The notes under the pieces were generated by a model. It saw nothing but the letters and a program-made list of their open reading frames with translations, was not told the origin of the DNA and did not search any database. Below, one piece after another: positions 33,990 to 45,712 of a DNA stretch of 64,000 bases. Made by a program: the position numbers and the translations under genes. Source of the stretch: Adiantum capillus-veneris (Eukaryota > Streptophyta > Polypodiopsida > Polypodiales > Pteridaceae); assembly GCA_014529385.2 (NCBI GenBank), contig CM043944.1:173726740-173790739 (forward strand), read 5' to 3'. The stretch's first letter is position 1. Each line of letters starts with the position of its first letter.

Positions 33990-34860
33990 AACTCTAGGAA
34001 TGGTAAGTAGTGGAGCTTTTATGGCACGAACATGTATATTAGTAAGGCAAGTGGACATTCTTCCTCATAAATCTCTTGTGCGATGCCTGCCTGCTATTAC
34101 ACACTCACCATCGCTAATCTCTAAGGCTTCTTCACTACAACCACAAACCTCCTTGTCCGAAGAATCTGTCGGTCACTATCTATCCTTACCAGACACACCT
34201 AGCTACGGCTTTGACTATCCAAGTAAGTCTTCTTCCTCTACAGACTCATTGTCTTCACAGTGCATGGGCAAAAGCAAAATGTCGGAGAAGATGGAGGATA
34301 CCATAGACAAAACTTTGGCACTCAATACCTCTATTAAAGCTTCTCTACCACTTATTCCCCATAGCAAGATACAGTGATATGTGTTTACTAAGCAAGTCAA
34401 AGCGTTGTTGCAATTGTGGGATCTACATGTAGTGGAACAAGCCACAAGAATAGACTTTGACACGGCTATAATCAAACAGGTTCTTGATTCCTTCAATGCT
34501 GATGAGGGCAGTGTTGTAGTCAATGGTATGAAAGTGTCAACAGCTCCTGACGACATTACTTATGCTTTCAAAATGCCAAATGAGCCAAAGCCGACCATAA
34601 CAACTGCAGGACAGATAAGTTTAGCTCTCAGGGAAGATGAAGCAGCACGAGGGGTTCCAGTAGCAGGTCTATACGTCCCCGCTTTTTATCGGTTTGTGGT
34701 TGAAGCTGTTAGTCTAAAAAATAACCCCACGTCTATGTCAAAAAGTTGTTTGCTATGTTGCTTGCAAAAAGATTGGATGCTACAGCTCCAATCAACTTAT
34801 TTCATATCTTATCTCATAATGTGCTTCAACAAACTGCCAAGTTGAAATCTCAAAATGTTT
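33990..34860 (+). pseudogene. Accessory region downstream of integrase, part 1
   Basis: Frames 33907-34377 and 34381-34845 join across a single stop at 34378 in the same direction. The product has a Ser-rich part (SKSSSSTDSLSSQ), a short helical part (MSEKMEDTIDKTLAL) and a globular-looking part with LQLWDLHVVEQATRIDFDTA, IIKQVLDSFN and DDITYAFKMPNEPKPTITTAG. I do not recognise a family. A frameshift near 34740 leads to 34746-35033 (FAMLLAKRLDATAPINLFHI, then LSHNVLQQTAK). Position between integrase and 3' LTR is that of the env-like ORF of Athila elements, but no signal peptide or membrane anchor is visible here. Confidence 0.5.
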
Positions 34861-35248
34861 TCAAAGCTTGGCATGTCTGTAAATTTCTTTATTGGGAAAC
34901 TTCTCTAGATGCTCAGCAAACACCATTGTTGGAAAAGACCAGCATGAGAGGACTAGTGCTGATCAGGTTCATACTGATAAGGAAAAGGGTCCAAAACTTG
35001 CCAGTCCAACCAGAAAAATTCATGTTCCCTTGAGTGAGGTGGCTTTATCCTTAGCCAAAAAGGACCGACTGTAGCAATAATAAAATCACCCTCTCAAAGG
35101 ACGAGTAATTCTTTAGAAACGTGACTTTGCAACATTACCATACATGGCTCCTGTTACGGTTTATGAGCCAATTCCCTCTGACCCAGCGACGGTAATGGAT
35201 GGTTGCTCAATGCTTATCTAATCATCATGGAATACAATTGTCAATGCT

Positions 35249-35883
35249 TTGGGACACATGATGGATGCCTCAGTTTCCACTGATGAAGTGAATAAGCTAA
35301 AAGAAGAACTGGACAACAGTCAGCAGAAAGTTCAAAAATTGAAGCAGGATATAGAGGCACAATCTTTGCAGCGTAGTATTCTTGAAAATCAGTCAACCAG
35401 GACAATCCATACATTAGAAGTTAAGCTGTCAAATCTTGAAACAGAGAATAGGCAATCAACTAAAGACAAGGCAGAGGCTTTGAGAAATGCTGACAGATTT
35501 GCGATTATGTTAAGAATGAAGAGGGTTGATTTCAACGCACTACTGACTAGCCACACTGCATTAAAAGCCTCTTTAACAGAGAGATGTATATATAATAACT
35601 TGGATGATATTCTGAATCCAAAAGGCAATGTCACTTTCAATATGGATAACATGAGGCACTTATGGAGACCATGCAGAGTGAGTTGCAAGATAAGATTTCT
35701 AAATATAACAGTGCTTTAGCAAATCAAGCTATCTTGGACTACATTGATAAGCAAAATAACCTTGATGAGGATTTTGAGAAAGCAGAAGAGAAGGATGAGG
35801 AAAGGGAGGACGAAGCAGCAGATAAATGTGATGATGATAATGACTTTCCTTCTTATCCACCTTCAGGATCTGGTGTTGGTTGA
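35249..35883 (+). pseudogene. Accessory region, part 2: coiled coil and acidic tail
   Basis: Residues 10-110 of the frame beginning at 35249 form heptads typical of a coiled coil (VNKLKEELDNSQQKVQKLKQ and LEVKLSNLETENRQSTKDK). A frameshift near 35665 leads to an acidic tail (EKAEEKDEEREDEAADKC, DDDND). No known family. Probably once continuous with the region before and after. Confidence 0.55.
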
Positions 35884-35929
35884 TCAACTACCACAGGGGG
35901 CAGTCAGCCCAACACAGACCAGCCATACC

Positions 35930-36031
35930 AGCACAAGGGCCAGCCAGACCAGCAGTTGAGAGACCGGCGGGCTGATGATCAGCACAAGGGCCAGCCAGAC
36001 CAACAGTCGGGAGACCGGTGGGCTGATGATG
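35930..36031 (+). repeat. Two 51-bp units in the accessory region
   Basis: Period 51 bp (starting 35930 and 35981), thus 17 codons; in one frame each unit reads QHKGQPDQQ..DR.AD. A multiple of three keeps the frame, which suggests it expanded while the region was coding. Confidence 0.85.
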
Positions 36032-36188
36032 ATCAGCAACCACACAACGAACAGACGAAAAACACTAAAGGCTCTTCAGTACACTAGTCACAGCATAGTT
36101 CATATGTGAAAGGAAAAGCCAAAGCTGTGACTTAGACCTTGAAGGGTGATGAGCAACATTCATTACAACTCATCACACTGAACAATAA

Positions 36189-37720
36189 TTGAGACATCAA
36201 CAAGCTCTTCTTAGTAGGATGTATTTGGAAGATGATGTTCTTCTCTGTGATCTGGAACACTTTCAAAGGCTATATATGTCGGCACGCCAGAGAGATGATT
36301 CAGCATTGAAAATCAGTTGTCTTCCACGATCAAGAATTGTGTCAATTGCCTGTGCATCCCAGCAGCATCCAGCTATTGGAAAGGGTACCTGAGTGGGCAC
36401 TAACTTCTGATGATAAGATAGTCAATCCACACTGGCAGGGACATTCCACTTCAGATTGAATTCTCTAGCCCTTGAATTAGATCTACTACTTGGGAATAGA
36501 CCTTCATACAAGTGCATGAAGGAAGTTAGAAATCAACTGAAAGATATTCTACTTCAAATGAAAATTGCCAGAGGAGTTTTGGACCAGAGGGTGCAGGCTA
36601 ATAATTGAAGATCATACTTCTAGTAGTAAGGACCACAGACTCAAATGATAGTAGGGGAACAGGCAACTGCTCTCCAAAGAATCTTTATAGTAGGGGAACA
36701 GGCAACTGCTCTCCAAAGAATCTTTATAGTAGGGGAACAGGCAACTGCTCTCCAAAGAATCTTTTAGCTAGTCCGGGTGACTCGAAAGATGATGCAGCAG
36801 GAGAACCAGGCTATACTTAATTTCCTGGATTTGTGTCTGATTCACTAGTTCTTCTATATGCATTGCCTGCGAAGGCAGTTGAATTGCCCACATTTTTTTC
36901 AGCAATGCATCCTCAGCATCCAATACCAATGGATTATCTCACATACTTAAATATCACTGATGACCTTCAGGACTGGTATGAGCAAGCCAGTGTGGAATGG
37001 AAAACCTGGCAAACACTGATCAATGATGCTCTCCAATTGAATGATGTTATGGAACTACAAGGAGAAATGTAGAGGGTCAAATTCTATATGGGACAATGGA
37101 AGATCCAGCTCCGTGGTCTTACAAAGATCACAAATTAGGTGCTTCAACTAACTATGGAGTCCTCTAAGATCCCTGAAAAGGATATCACGGCTAAACCAGG
37201 ATTGGGACCACAATACAAAGAAATGGCTAAGATTGTCTTTAAAACCAGGATTAAGACAAATTAGCTTCTTTCACAGGGATGGATCCTCACATAGCCTTGC
37301 ATTGTCATAAATTGGCCAGAACCCGTTTGACAAAGGGTAGACGCACGTTGTATGATCCCGACACCAAAATCTACAATCCTCTCATGCCTTATGAATTGGA
37401 GATGTCCACTGAAAGGCAAGATGAACTTGAGCAGGAGGCCATTTACAGAGTTATCCAGAAGGACAATGTTGACACTGGGACTTCTGAGGCACCAGCACAG
37501 AAGAAGGGCAAGAGGAAGGGGGTTCAATGGAAGGATACTGGGTAGTTCCATCTCAGAACCAAACGATGGATTTTACCAGCTAGGCATTGGAATTTCTTTG
37601 GCTAGGCACCCTTGGAATTACAACTATAGGGGTGTCACACTCAACAAGCATGAAGTATGGTATAAAGCTAGCAGTACCAAAAGAGTATTTCCATGAGGAA
37701 CATCGGCCAAAACAGCCAAC
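36189..37720 (+). pseudogene. Accessory region, part 3
   Basis: Frames of 60-90 codons (36189-36392, 36605-36820, 36833-37072, 37279-37545) follow one another on the plus strand, separated by stops. Recognisable traits: helical MRHQQALLSRMYLEDDVLL, DLQDWYEQASVEWKTWQTLI and a basic end KKGKRKGVQW. No family recognised. Together with 33990-35883 this makes about 3.7 kb of former coding sequence beyond integrase. Confidence 0.4.
36650..36766 (+). repeat. Three perfect 39-bp units
   Basis: AGTAGGGGAACAGGCAACTG begins units at 36650, 36689 and 36728. 39 bp is 13 codons; in the 36605 frame each reads SRGTGNCSPKNLY. The copies show no differences, so the expansion is recent. Confidence 0.95.
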
Positions 37721-37810
37721 ATCAGGGTTTAGGGTTAGGGTTTAGGCTAATCAGAAGGCCAGATGGCAATGTATTTTTTTCAAAAATTTTGCAGTTATAC
37801 CAAAATTCAA

Positions 37811-38295
37811 GAAAGGAGGGAAGGATGTAGAAGGCATGGACAATCCCAGTATAGGCGGGAATTGTCCCTTGGAAGGCCGAACAGTGGAACAGTCACACAT
37901 CAGTAATTATCGCAGGCAATTACTATAGTAACTCCTGGGAGCTATAAATAGAACCCATTACATTGTAATTGGGCTTCTTGCTTCTTAGTCTCTTGGCTTA
38001 GTTGCTTATCATTTGGGCTTTAGCTTCCAAGTATTCTTGAGTTACAATCTCTTCGCCTCTAGCTTCACTTTGTAATCGTTAATCCTATAATCATTTGAGC
38101 TTAAACCCATTACACATTGTACTAGTTTTCCTTGAACTATTAATCTAAAAGTGCAAATACTTGTCCAGTTGTCTAGTATGTCTCTCATCTCAGTATACTA
38201 TTTCAATTTAGTTAACTATTCCAGTCCAATCTCAATTCTCTATTCCAGTTTCACTGACTGAATTGATGACCTACCAGTAGCTTTAAATTCTAACA
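37811..38295 (+). mobile_element. Polypurine tract and 470-bp LTR
   Basis: GAAAGGAGGGAAGGA (37811-37825) precedes an LTR starting TGTAGAAGG (37826) and ending TTCTAACA (38295); TGTAGAA and TTCTAACA form the short terminal inverted repeat. A TATA box TATAAATA is at 37943-37950. It is the probable 3' LTR of the Athila-like region to the left. Its sequence does not match the DNA at 26170-27032, so the left LTR belongs to another family or the region is composite. A TGGAATCAG sequence directly after the LTR looks like a primer site. Confidence 0.65.
37943..37950 (+). promoter_or_regulatory. TATA box of the LTR
   Basis: TATAAATA about 117 bp into the LTR, a common place for the LTR promoter of plant elements. 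Confidence 0.55.
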
Positions 38296-38827
38296 ATGGA
38301 ATCAGCTATCTGAAGAGATCTGCTCCAATTCCACCAGCCTACATTGCCTCAACAGAAATCTGACCTTGACAAACCGCCCAACACGTTTGATCGACAACCT
38401 AGGCCAATCCAACATCAACATCGACAACCAAACGATGTCAAGTGGGTATGGAAACCAAAACAAACTTGCTCACGAGATGCCTCTTCAAGAAAATCCACAC
38501 CAAAGAAATTTCACTGGCGCCCAAAACAAAACCTCAATCAAAACAACCAGAAGAGTTCCAACTTCTACAGGTCACCGTCAAACATAGGGCGTATCTTCTA
38601 CAATTACTATTATTCGGACCATGCAGCTTCAACATAACCTCGCCATCAGCAGCCATTGAACATATTGTTCAGCAAGACTGTCTTGCACAACACTTTGTTT
38701 CCCAATGCATATCCTCCATTTGCATCAAAGAGACACACTATACGGCTATGCATAGACACATTCTTTGTTCCCATGCACTCTAACACATGTTTGTCTGGGA
38801 CGACTCACTCTAGGAAGGGGGGAAAAT
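38296..38827 (+). pseudogene. Possible element-internal sequence after the LTR
   Basis: Three overlapping frames of 73-113 codons rich in Asn, Gln and Pro (for example SSGYGNQNKLAHEMPLQENP) suggest a low-complexity gag start, but no gag core follows. It closes with AGGAAGGGGGGAAAA (38812-38826) then TGCAGCAGG, which looks like a second polypurine tract and LTR start. Uncertain. Confidence 0.3.
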
Positions 38828-39600
38828 GCAGCAGGATTATCATTTTGTATATATTATTATCATATCATTATTTTCTTCTCTACCGCCACCATCTAATACA
38901 GGGTTAAGAATATGTATGTATGAAAGATTTCACTAATTTTGGCTAATTTTTTGCCAACTAATAATAATTGTAAATAATTTTCTTTTACTAAAAAGTAGAA
39001 AATGATAGATAATCAACAAAAATTGATAAGTTGAGCCAGGAAATTCGAAATTGACTTTTGAAAGCAAACGCCGAAACTTCAAAGCAAGGGCTTCAAACAT
39101 GGCAAATATGAAAAAATTCGGCACACGATGGATTTTAAGCCAACTTCTGAAGGATCAAAACTGCAGATTGAATGCCATTTGCCGACCAAATATCAGAATG
39201 ATGAATGATTTGAACTGCAGGTGACATGAACAACAAGATATGATCATTGGAGGTAAGTATGAATGGGGCATTTCGGTAGACTAGGAACATATAGTCAAAT
39301 GGGACAACATGAGCTCATTTGCATTCAGAGAGAGAGAGAGAGAGATCCACAAAAGCATAGGGTTTTCGGCTTTGTTTTTGCCTGCTCCGACTACCTTGAT
39401 AGCTCTTACTACATTGGATTCGACAGGTATAATCATTAACCCTATAAGAACATGTATGTATGTCCCATACTACATCAACATTGCCAAAACAACATATCAG
39501 AGCAGTAAAAAGTCACAAAATTTGCAAATTGTCATGGCCATTGGGAGACTTCAAAACTAACCCAAAACCAAAATCTTTCATTAGTAGATCCCTAGTAGCT
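38828..39600. other. AT-rich DNA, no gene recognised
   Basis: Possibly the LTR beginning at 38828, not delimited on the right. A short (AG)9 run at 39328-39345. Confidence 0.35.
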
Positions 39601-40334
39601 AGCAGATTCAAGCAAAGCGAAAACATCTACAAAAGGTGGTGGAACATGGATCACGATCCATGTTCCTCAAACCCTAAATTCAAAAAAATATATGCAGAAG
39701 CATCCACAGGTGTCCAGGAACAACCTCCCCTAGCTAGAATTGCAAAATGCTTCCCAACATGGATCGCAATCCATGTATCTTTTTGCCAAAATCAAGATAG
39801 GAGTGGTTCACTAGGTGGGGAATGCAAAAATATGACTGGTGTTGCAAAAATAATCACAAAAATTGCTCTTAAAATCATCAAATCCTCCGGGGTTGCTACA
39901 TTCAGTCTGCAAATGGTCTTTTGGCCATTTTCAAAGAAAAAATGGTATGATTTCAGCAAAAACTCATGGAAAGGAAAATTGGTGTGCTTCCAAAAATAAA
40001 CTCATGGAGTAGGGCTAGGAGCAGAGTTCTTAAGGAGTTTTCATTTGCTGCTTTAGCCAGCTGGGAAGCTTCACACTCTCCTCAAAGCCTATCATCAAGG
40101 AGATGTAACTTAAAGGTGTTTTTAGGATCAAAACCAAGCAAAATATTACTTGCAAAGTGGTGTAATTTTCTTGGATCAATTTTTCCCCTCCCATGGATTC
40201 AGATTCTGGTGGGATTTGACAAGGAGCTAGAAAAACTGTGAATTACAGGCACAAATTATCGGGAATCAAAGCAATAATAGATATCAGGTAAAGGATGTGC
40301 CCGAAAGTGGTTCCAAAAAACAGATATGGTCAAG
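39601..40334 (+). other. Ty3 leader segment, left of the outer insertion
   Basis: Contains GGAACATGGATC-AC-GATCCATGTTCC (39641-39666; 12-bp arms) and ACATGGATCGCAATCCATGT (39757-39776). The words between and after them (ACCCTAAAT.CAAA, AGGAACAACCTCCC.TAG, CTTCCCAACATGG) are repeated in the same order at 55619-55760, so both are copies of one leader or LTR. Two frames of 90-179 codons here show no protein family. Confidence 0.6.
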
Positions 40335-42659
40335 ACGCTGGAGATGGGGAATGAGGTCCATACCCGACAAACAACACAACACCTCCCTAAGCTCAAGGTA
40401 TCCACAACACCCCTAACCTCTCCAATAACACCTTCAAATTGGATAATTTGCCCTAAGAGATCCACCTTAACACACAAAACAACTATCTCATACCTTACAA
40501 AAACACCTTGCAACACAAATGCACCCACACTGCTGAACTCACCCTTCCCAATTCACAAAACACCCTGATTTTTCCCTCTTGGTAGCACCCTTCAAGCTGC
40601 AGGCATACCCTCTGCAAGCACTGGCAAATACACAATGAGCAAGAGAAAAGGAGGGGGATGGGGAGAAGCAACACAAGAAATACGGGCAAATGCTTAGTAG
40701 TATTGCATAGGGAGATAGTACATTCAAGTATGTAGATCCAATGGCAAGCTTACAATACACAGGCTTGCAAACCTCCAATCGCTCTCTCTGGCAAAAAAGT
40801 CCACAAACAATCACTTTTATGTCCTTATTATGCTTGGCTAAGGCTACAAAAGAAAAAAACAAGGAGCTATCAAGCTCGTACAAACAACTGAAGCTTCTTT
40901 TAGAATTTTTTTGCATTGATACCACTTGCACACTTGATTTTTTTGGTAACTGCATGGTGCACACCTCTTGACTCTTTGTCCGATCAATTCGGCCAACCCG
41001 GCTAGACTTGCACTATCTGGCCTCTTCCTCTTGCTTTACCATGGGACAGCCCCCTTTGTATTGGCCCTTGAGCCTTCCTCTTTCTCTTTCATTTGCTCTT
41101 CACTAACCCTCCTGGCCTTTGGGCGGGACTGCCCCTTTGCCTTACCCCTTGAAGCCTACGAACTCTCCCTCTCACTCCTACTGCATGTCGGCCACCTGTC
41201 GTGGGACCCTCCCCTTGTTGGGCAATAGCGACATCGCTATTGGCGTGGGGGGGTACCCCTTTAACTTCAAAAGAGGAACTCATGGGGGCGGGCACGGGCC
41301 CTTACAAGATGCCACATCATCATTGCTTTATCGACTGCCACTGAACAACCACTCTAGTGCACGCCACCGACGCGCGGCCGCCAAAGGCCAAAACCATTAG
41401 GCTTCGCCCTGAGCACCACCAGCCCAGCCAGCACAGAGCAGCCGCTTACGGCACCATCTCCATGGCAAGGGATCTCTCCCTCACCTCATGGACACACATT
41501 GTGGCCCCATGTACCAGGCCTTATACCTTTGCCTTTGAGCCCAGATCAGTGTATATGGGAAATACTCGCCACCACGTGGTGGTTGTTGACTCCGTGGCCT
41601 CTAAAGGCCTTGAAATTTTTTTCAAAAAAACCTTCATGCTTATCTTTTTTTTGGTCCCTCCTTCCCCATGATCCCCTGTAATGCTCCCATGTCGGATCGA
41701 CAAGCCGCAAATCCCGAACGAGACTCCATCGTGCCGGACTCCATTGTGCTAACTGCAACACGGGCAAGCTTCATTGCTTTTGGCCTTCTTCAAGCTCACC
41801 ATTCGAGGTTGTAAAAAAAGAGAAAAGATATATGCATCCTTTTTTCTAACACCTGCCCAAATTTTCATAAGCCATAACTGGGTGCTCCGGGCTCTGATTA
41901 ACATGCCCTTTCTTCCTACTAGCTCCATACACTGTCAACTACACCTGCAAATTACACCAAGTTCCGAAAACCTCTGTAGGCACACTCTCCAAAACGGGCA
42001 TACCGACACAAACCTGGCCCCCGGCAAAACTTTGACTGCTAATAACTTAACATCTGGGACTCAGATTGACAACCTGAAAAGATGGGTATGCTCCATAAAT
42101 CGAGCACTACACACCTGTATGCTAACTTCCACTTGGACCACTTGTCCCCAGCTGCCCTGTCCGGCAAGAATCTGCAACATACTGAACCTTCAAAGTCCAA
42201 TAACTTAGGCTTTGTAACTCGGTTTGATGAGCCATTTGGACCTTTTCCTTTAGCACTTCAAGCTCTACATTCTTGGACCCAAAAGCTGCATCTTGCATCT
42301 CCTTCACATGCTCCCTACATTAGCCCCTTCTAGAGCCTTCCTTGGTCTATTAAAAACATTAGTCATACATCTCTGCTGCTCCCTATCAGTCCATGATCTT
42401 CCTAGTTGCTCCAACCCTTTGCCATGGTCCTGCTAGCCTGGACATATCTGCCCATGCCATCTTCTATGGTCGACACACTTTGGTTGTACCATCATTTCCC
42501 ACCCCCTAGTTGAGCATTTATGCTCAGCCACATAAGAGCCTTATTCCCCTACAAACTTTGAAAAACTGAGCACATTATGAGAAAATCCAAAAACTCGATT
42601 GTATGTACATAGTTTTATTCCTAGCATATGAGAAGCTTGCTTAGGTTGGTTGCCCAACC

Positions 42660-42850
42660 CCTTCCATTAGAACTCGATGCACTACTGGCACCAATTCCCT
42701 CTCGAAATATAGCTTGAGACGCACACCATTAACCCTATTTTTGAGAAAATGACCATCCATCCTCATCCATGTGTAGGTTCCATTGGGAAAAGCTTGATGG
42801 ACTTTATAAGGCCCAGTCCACTTCTTTTGAACTTATTCTGAAAGGTGAAG
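42660..42850 (-). pseudogene. Integrase C-terminal remnant of the outer element
   Basis: Minus strand reads FQNKFKRSWTGPYKVHQAFP, NGTYTW and RVNGVRLKLYFERE, closely like the inner element's KFQIKWEGPFKVVECFPNGT and RVNGLRLKLYHAR. It is joined to the middle of the second RNase H near 42870, so about 1.3 kb with the HHCC and DDE parts of integrase is gone. Confidence 0.85.
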
Positions 42851-42869
42851 TTAAGCACATGTTTGTATT

Positions 42870-43355
42870 GCACTTATTCAGAAAACTTCAACAGCTTCTT
42901 TATAGAGAAAAACCAATTCTTGAGAGCATCCCTCTTTACCTGCCATTGGCCCAAAAGTTGTTTGATAACCAACAGAGCATCACCTTTCACTACTAACCTT
43001 GAATGCCAAATTCAATACACTGCTTTAGACCCAGATGTAAAGTAAGATACTCCGCCTCATTGTTGGTATGCACCTCTTCCAAGCCGTAAGCTTTAGAAAA
43101 AATTATTGTGCCATGTGGATCTTGAATGACCACACCTCCACCTGCTTTTTGTGTTACCCTTCTGTAAGCGCCATCAAAACACATAGTGAAGGCTCCTTCC
43201 AAGTCTGGCTCCTCTTTATCCTCCTCTCGCACTACCCTCGGATAAATCGGTAATTTGACCTCCTTGTTGACTAAGATATCCACCAAATGCGACCGACTCG
43301 TGTGATCTACTTTGAACTCGAACTCAAACTCTTGAATCTCTATCACCCATCTCAT
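42870..43355 (-). pseudogene. Second (plant-type) RNase H of the outer element
   Basis: Contains FDGAYRR..QKAGGGVVIQDP and TNNEAEYLTLHLGLKQCIEFGIQG, then in the next frame VKGDALLVIKQLLGQWQ and FFSIKKLLK. These are the D-E-D core positions of the archaeal/plant-type RNase H acquired by Tat elements. The domain is cut before its last helix by the deletion that removed integrase. Confidence 0.85.
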
Positions 43356-44700
43356 GATTCCTTCCCTGGCTTCAAGTGTAGCACCACTTCAGGCAAAAGA
43401 TTGTTAGCCGTCAACACATAAAATTTATGAACAATCAAATACACTTTGAACTTCCTGCATGCAAAGACTAAAGCCATCACCCACTGTTCCGCCTCCGTAT
43501 AAGTAGTCTCTCCTGGACTAATTACCCTACTTTTGAAGTAAATAGGCTTATAACTTCTACCCACCTTTTGTAGCAGCACTAATCCAATAGCTACAGTACC
43601 CACCGTCATAGCAATATAGAAGTCATCCCCTTGGGTAGGAGGGCACACTGTAGGTAGTTGACATAGAGTACCTTTCACCTTGTCAAATGCCTCTTGAGCT
43701 TCATCATCCCATTGAAATCCATGCACGTGTTGAGCCCTTTTCTGAAGAGGGTAAACATACTGAGACAACATCCAAAAGAAACGGGACAAAGACTTTAACT
43801 TATGCACGGACGATGCCAACCCTGTCACACGGGTGGGAGGCTCCATGAGAACCAATGCCTTCACCTTCTCTGGATCTGTTTCTATTCCATTCTGTGATAC
43901 CACATGACCCAACACCTGAGCCCTTGGTTGTGCCAACTTGCACTTATTTGTGTTCAATTTCCCCCCTTCTTCATCTAGCCTTTGAAAGCACAGCCTCAGC
44001 TTGGACAAATGTTCTGCCATGGAACTATAACAACCAGCATCATCCATAAAAACTCTGATGAACTTACCCATGTATGGCCCAAACACCATGTTCATCCAGT
44101 CTTGAAATGTATCATATGCATTCACCAGTCCAAAAGGCATCCTGTGGTGGTAGGCAAAGCATCCTCAGGGAGAAATGACAGTAGTCTTCAGCTAATCTTC
44201 CAAAGCAATACCAATCTAAAAATACCCTGAAAAACCATCCATGATAGAATAGCGTTCATGTCCAGCAACTTGGTTTAGAATCTCATCTGAAATGGCAGAG
44301 GGTAGTAATTCCGCTTGGTCGCAGCATTCAAAGGTTTATAGTCTACACATACTCTCCATTTTCCATTCTTCTTTGGAGTGATGACAACAAGAGAAACCCA
44401 CTCAGACTCTTTCACTGGATAGATAATACCTGCCTCAAGCAACTTGTTGACCTCCTACCATAGAGCCTCCTTTTTAATATCTCCCAGCCTCCTTAGCTTC
44501 TGTGCTTTTGGCCTGTATAGTCTACACATACTCTCCATTTTCCATTCTTCTTTGGAGTGATGACAACAAGAGAAACCCACTCAGACTCTTTCACTGGATA
44601 GATAATACCTGCCTCAAGAAACTTGTTGACCTCCTACCATAAAGCCTCCTTTTTAATATCTCCTAGCCTCCTTAGCTTCTGTGCTTTTGGTCTGTATCCA
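43352..44700 (-). pseudogene. Reverse transcriptase and Ty3 RNase H of the outer element
   Basis: The 262-codon frame 44140-43352 holds MPFGLVNAYDTFQDWMN, RVFMDDAGCYS (catalytic YxDD as FMDD), LGHVVSQNGIETDPEKVKAL and the RNase H pieces AEQWVMALVFACRKFKVYL. The N-terminal part (44141-44700) is broken and contains a 179-bp tandem duplication: 44342-44520 is repeated at 44521-44699, giving VPKKNGKWRVCVDY-like sequence twice. 179 is not a multiple of 3, so the duplication itself shifts the frame. Confidence 0.88.
44342..44699. repeat. 179-bp tandem duplication inside RT
   Basis: TCTACACATACTCTCCATTT begins both copies; a handful of substitutions (AGCAACTTG vs AGAAACTTG, CCATAGAGCC vs CCATAAAGCC, TCCCAGCC vs TCCTAGCC). 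Confidence 0.95.
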
Positions 44701-44714
44701 TCTTTAAGTAGGAT

Positions 44715-45505
44715 CTAATGCTCCACTCCTTTAGCTCCTCTCAAATCTTTATACTCTATCGCAGATAAGTCAAGATAGGATGCACATAGGTCCATATAGC
44801 CTTCCTTCTCCTGCTTGGTTAAATCTTTACCTAACATATCTTCCACCTCTTTAGCCTTCAAACTATAGACAGGGGCTTGCATACCTTTACATGCACTGGC
44901 AAAATCTACGGTGACTCCGAATAAATCTGTATCCAACTTCAATAAACCTTCATCACTCTCTTCTTCTTCAACACTGGTGGATCCTTCATCATAAGTCGAC
45001 TCGGTTTCATACTCGTAACTGGTGCTAGAATCTTGATTATCATCCCCGGCTGATGGATGAAAGAGGCTCTCCCTGGTCTTCAGATCCAACACAATTTGCC
45101 CTCCATTTTCTTGATCCGGCAAGGTAAGTACCCCCTTCTCCCAATCTTGCTTGGCCCCAATTGTCAACAACCATGGCCTCCCCGATATGATTGGATAAGC
45201 ATTTCTCCTGCTTTCATGACAAAAAAATCAATTAAGCATTCAACTCCCATAACCTTTACCTTCACATCCTGCACCACTCCTAAACATCGAGCTTTGGCAT
45301 GGTTGGCCATCCTCATTCGCATATTGGACCTGACGACAGCTTTAATACCAATATCCCTCATAGCAGACTCTGTGATCACACAAACCTGGGCACCACCATC
45401 AATATAAGCTTGAACATGCTTCTTCTTTTCAAGCAAAACGTCCACCACTAGAAGCATATCGATCGGACTCCCCACCCTCAAGGCTAGATTCTCTACCGCA
45501 TGCAC
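44715..45505 (-). pseudogene. Aspartic protease and linker of the outer element
   Basis: 45505-45164 encodes LLEKKKHVQAYIDGGAQVCV, ITESAMRDIGI and VECLIDFFVM; the catalytic triplet is DGG instead of D-S/T-G. A frameshift near 45170 leads to MLTIGAKQDWEKGVLTLPDQ, the part after the IxGRPW motif. 44715-45100 is an acidic linker (TSVEEEESDEGLLKLDTDLF) to RT. Confidence 0.8.
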
Positions 45506-45712
45506 GTCCCCTCCTACTCAAAGAAGCCTTGTACTGACACCGGTTGACCACTGCCTCCTTAATTTAGGGTTTAATGCAAGCAGCTGCCCAAAAGTGATGT
45601 TAGCCTTTTGATTTTGGACATCTCTTACCAGATCATATTGAGGATTACCACATCCCAACTGGAAATCCTTCTGTTCAATTATTTGTCTTTGTCTTCTCTT
45701 GCTTGATTCTGG

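Noticed and set aside
37723-37746. TTTAGGG-like telomere words (GGGTTTAGGGTTAGGGTTTAGG)
   Set aside because: Only about three units, one of them short; too little for an interstitial telomere tract. Possibly a telo-box by chance.
26170-38295. 26170-27032 and 37826-38295 as the LTR pair of one element
   Set aside because: The two sequences share no visible similarity, so they are annotated separately and the region is treated as composite.
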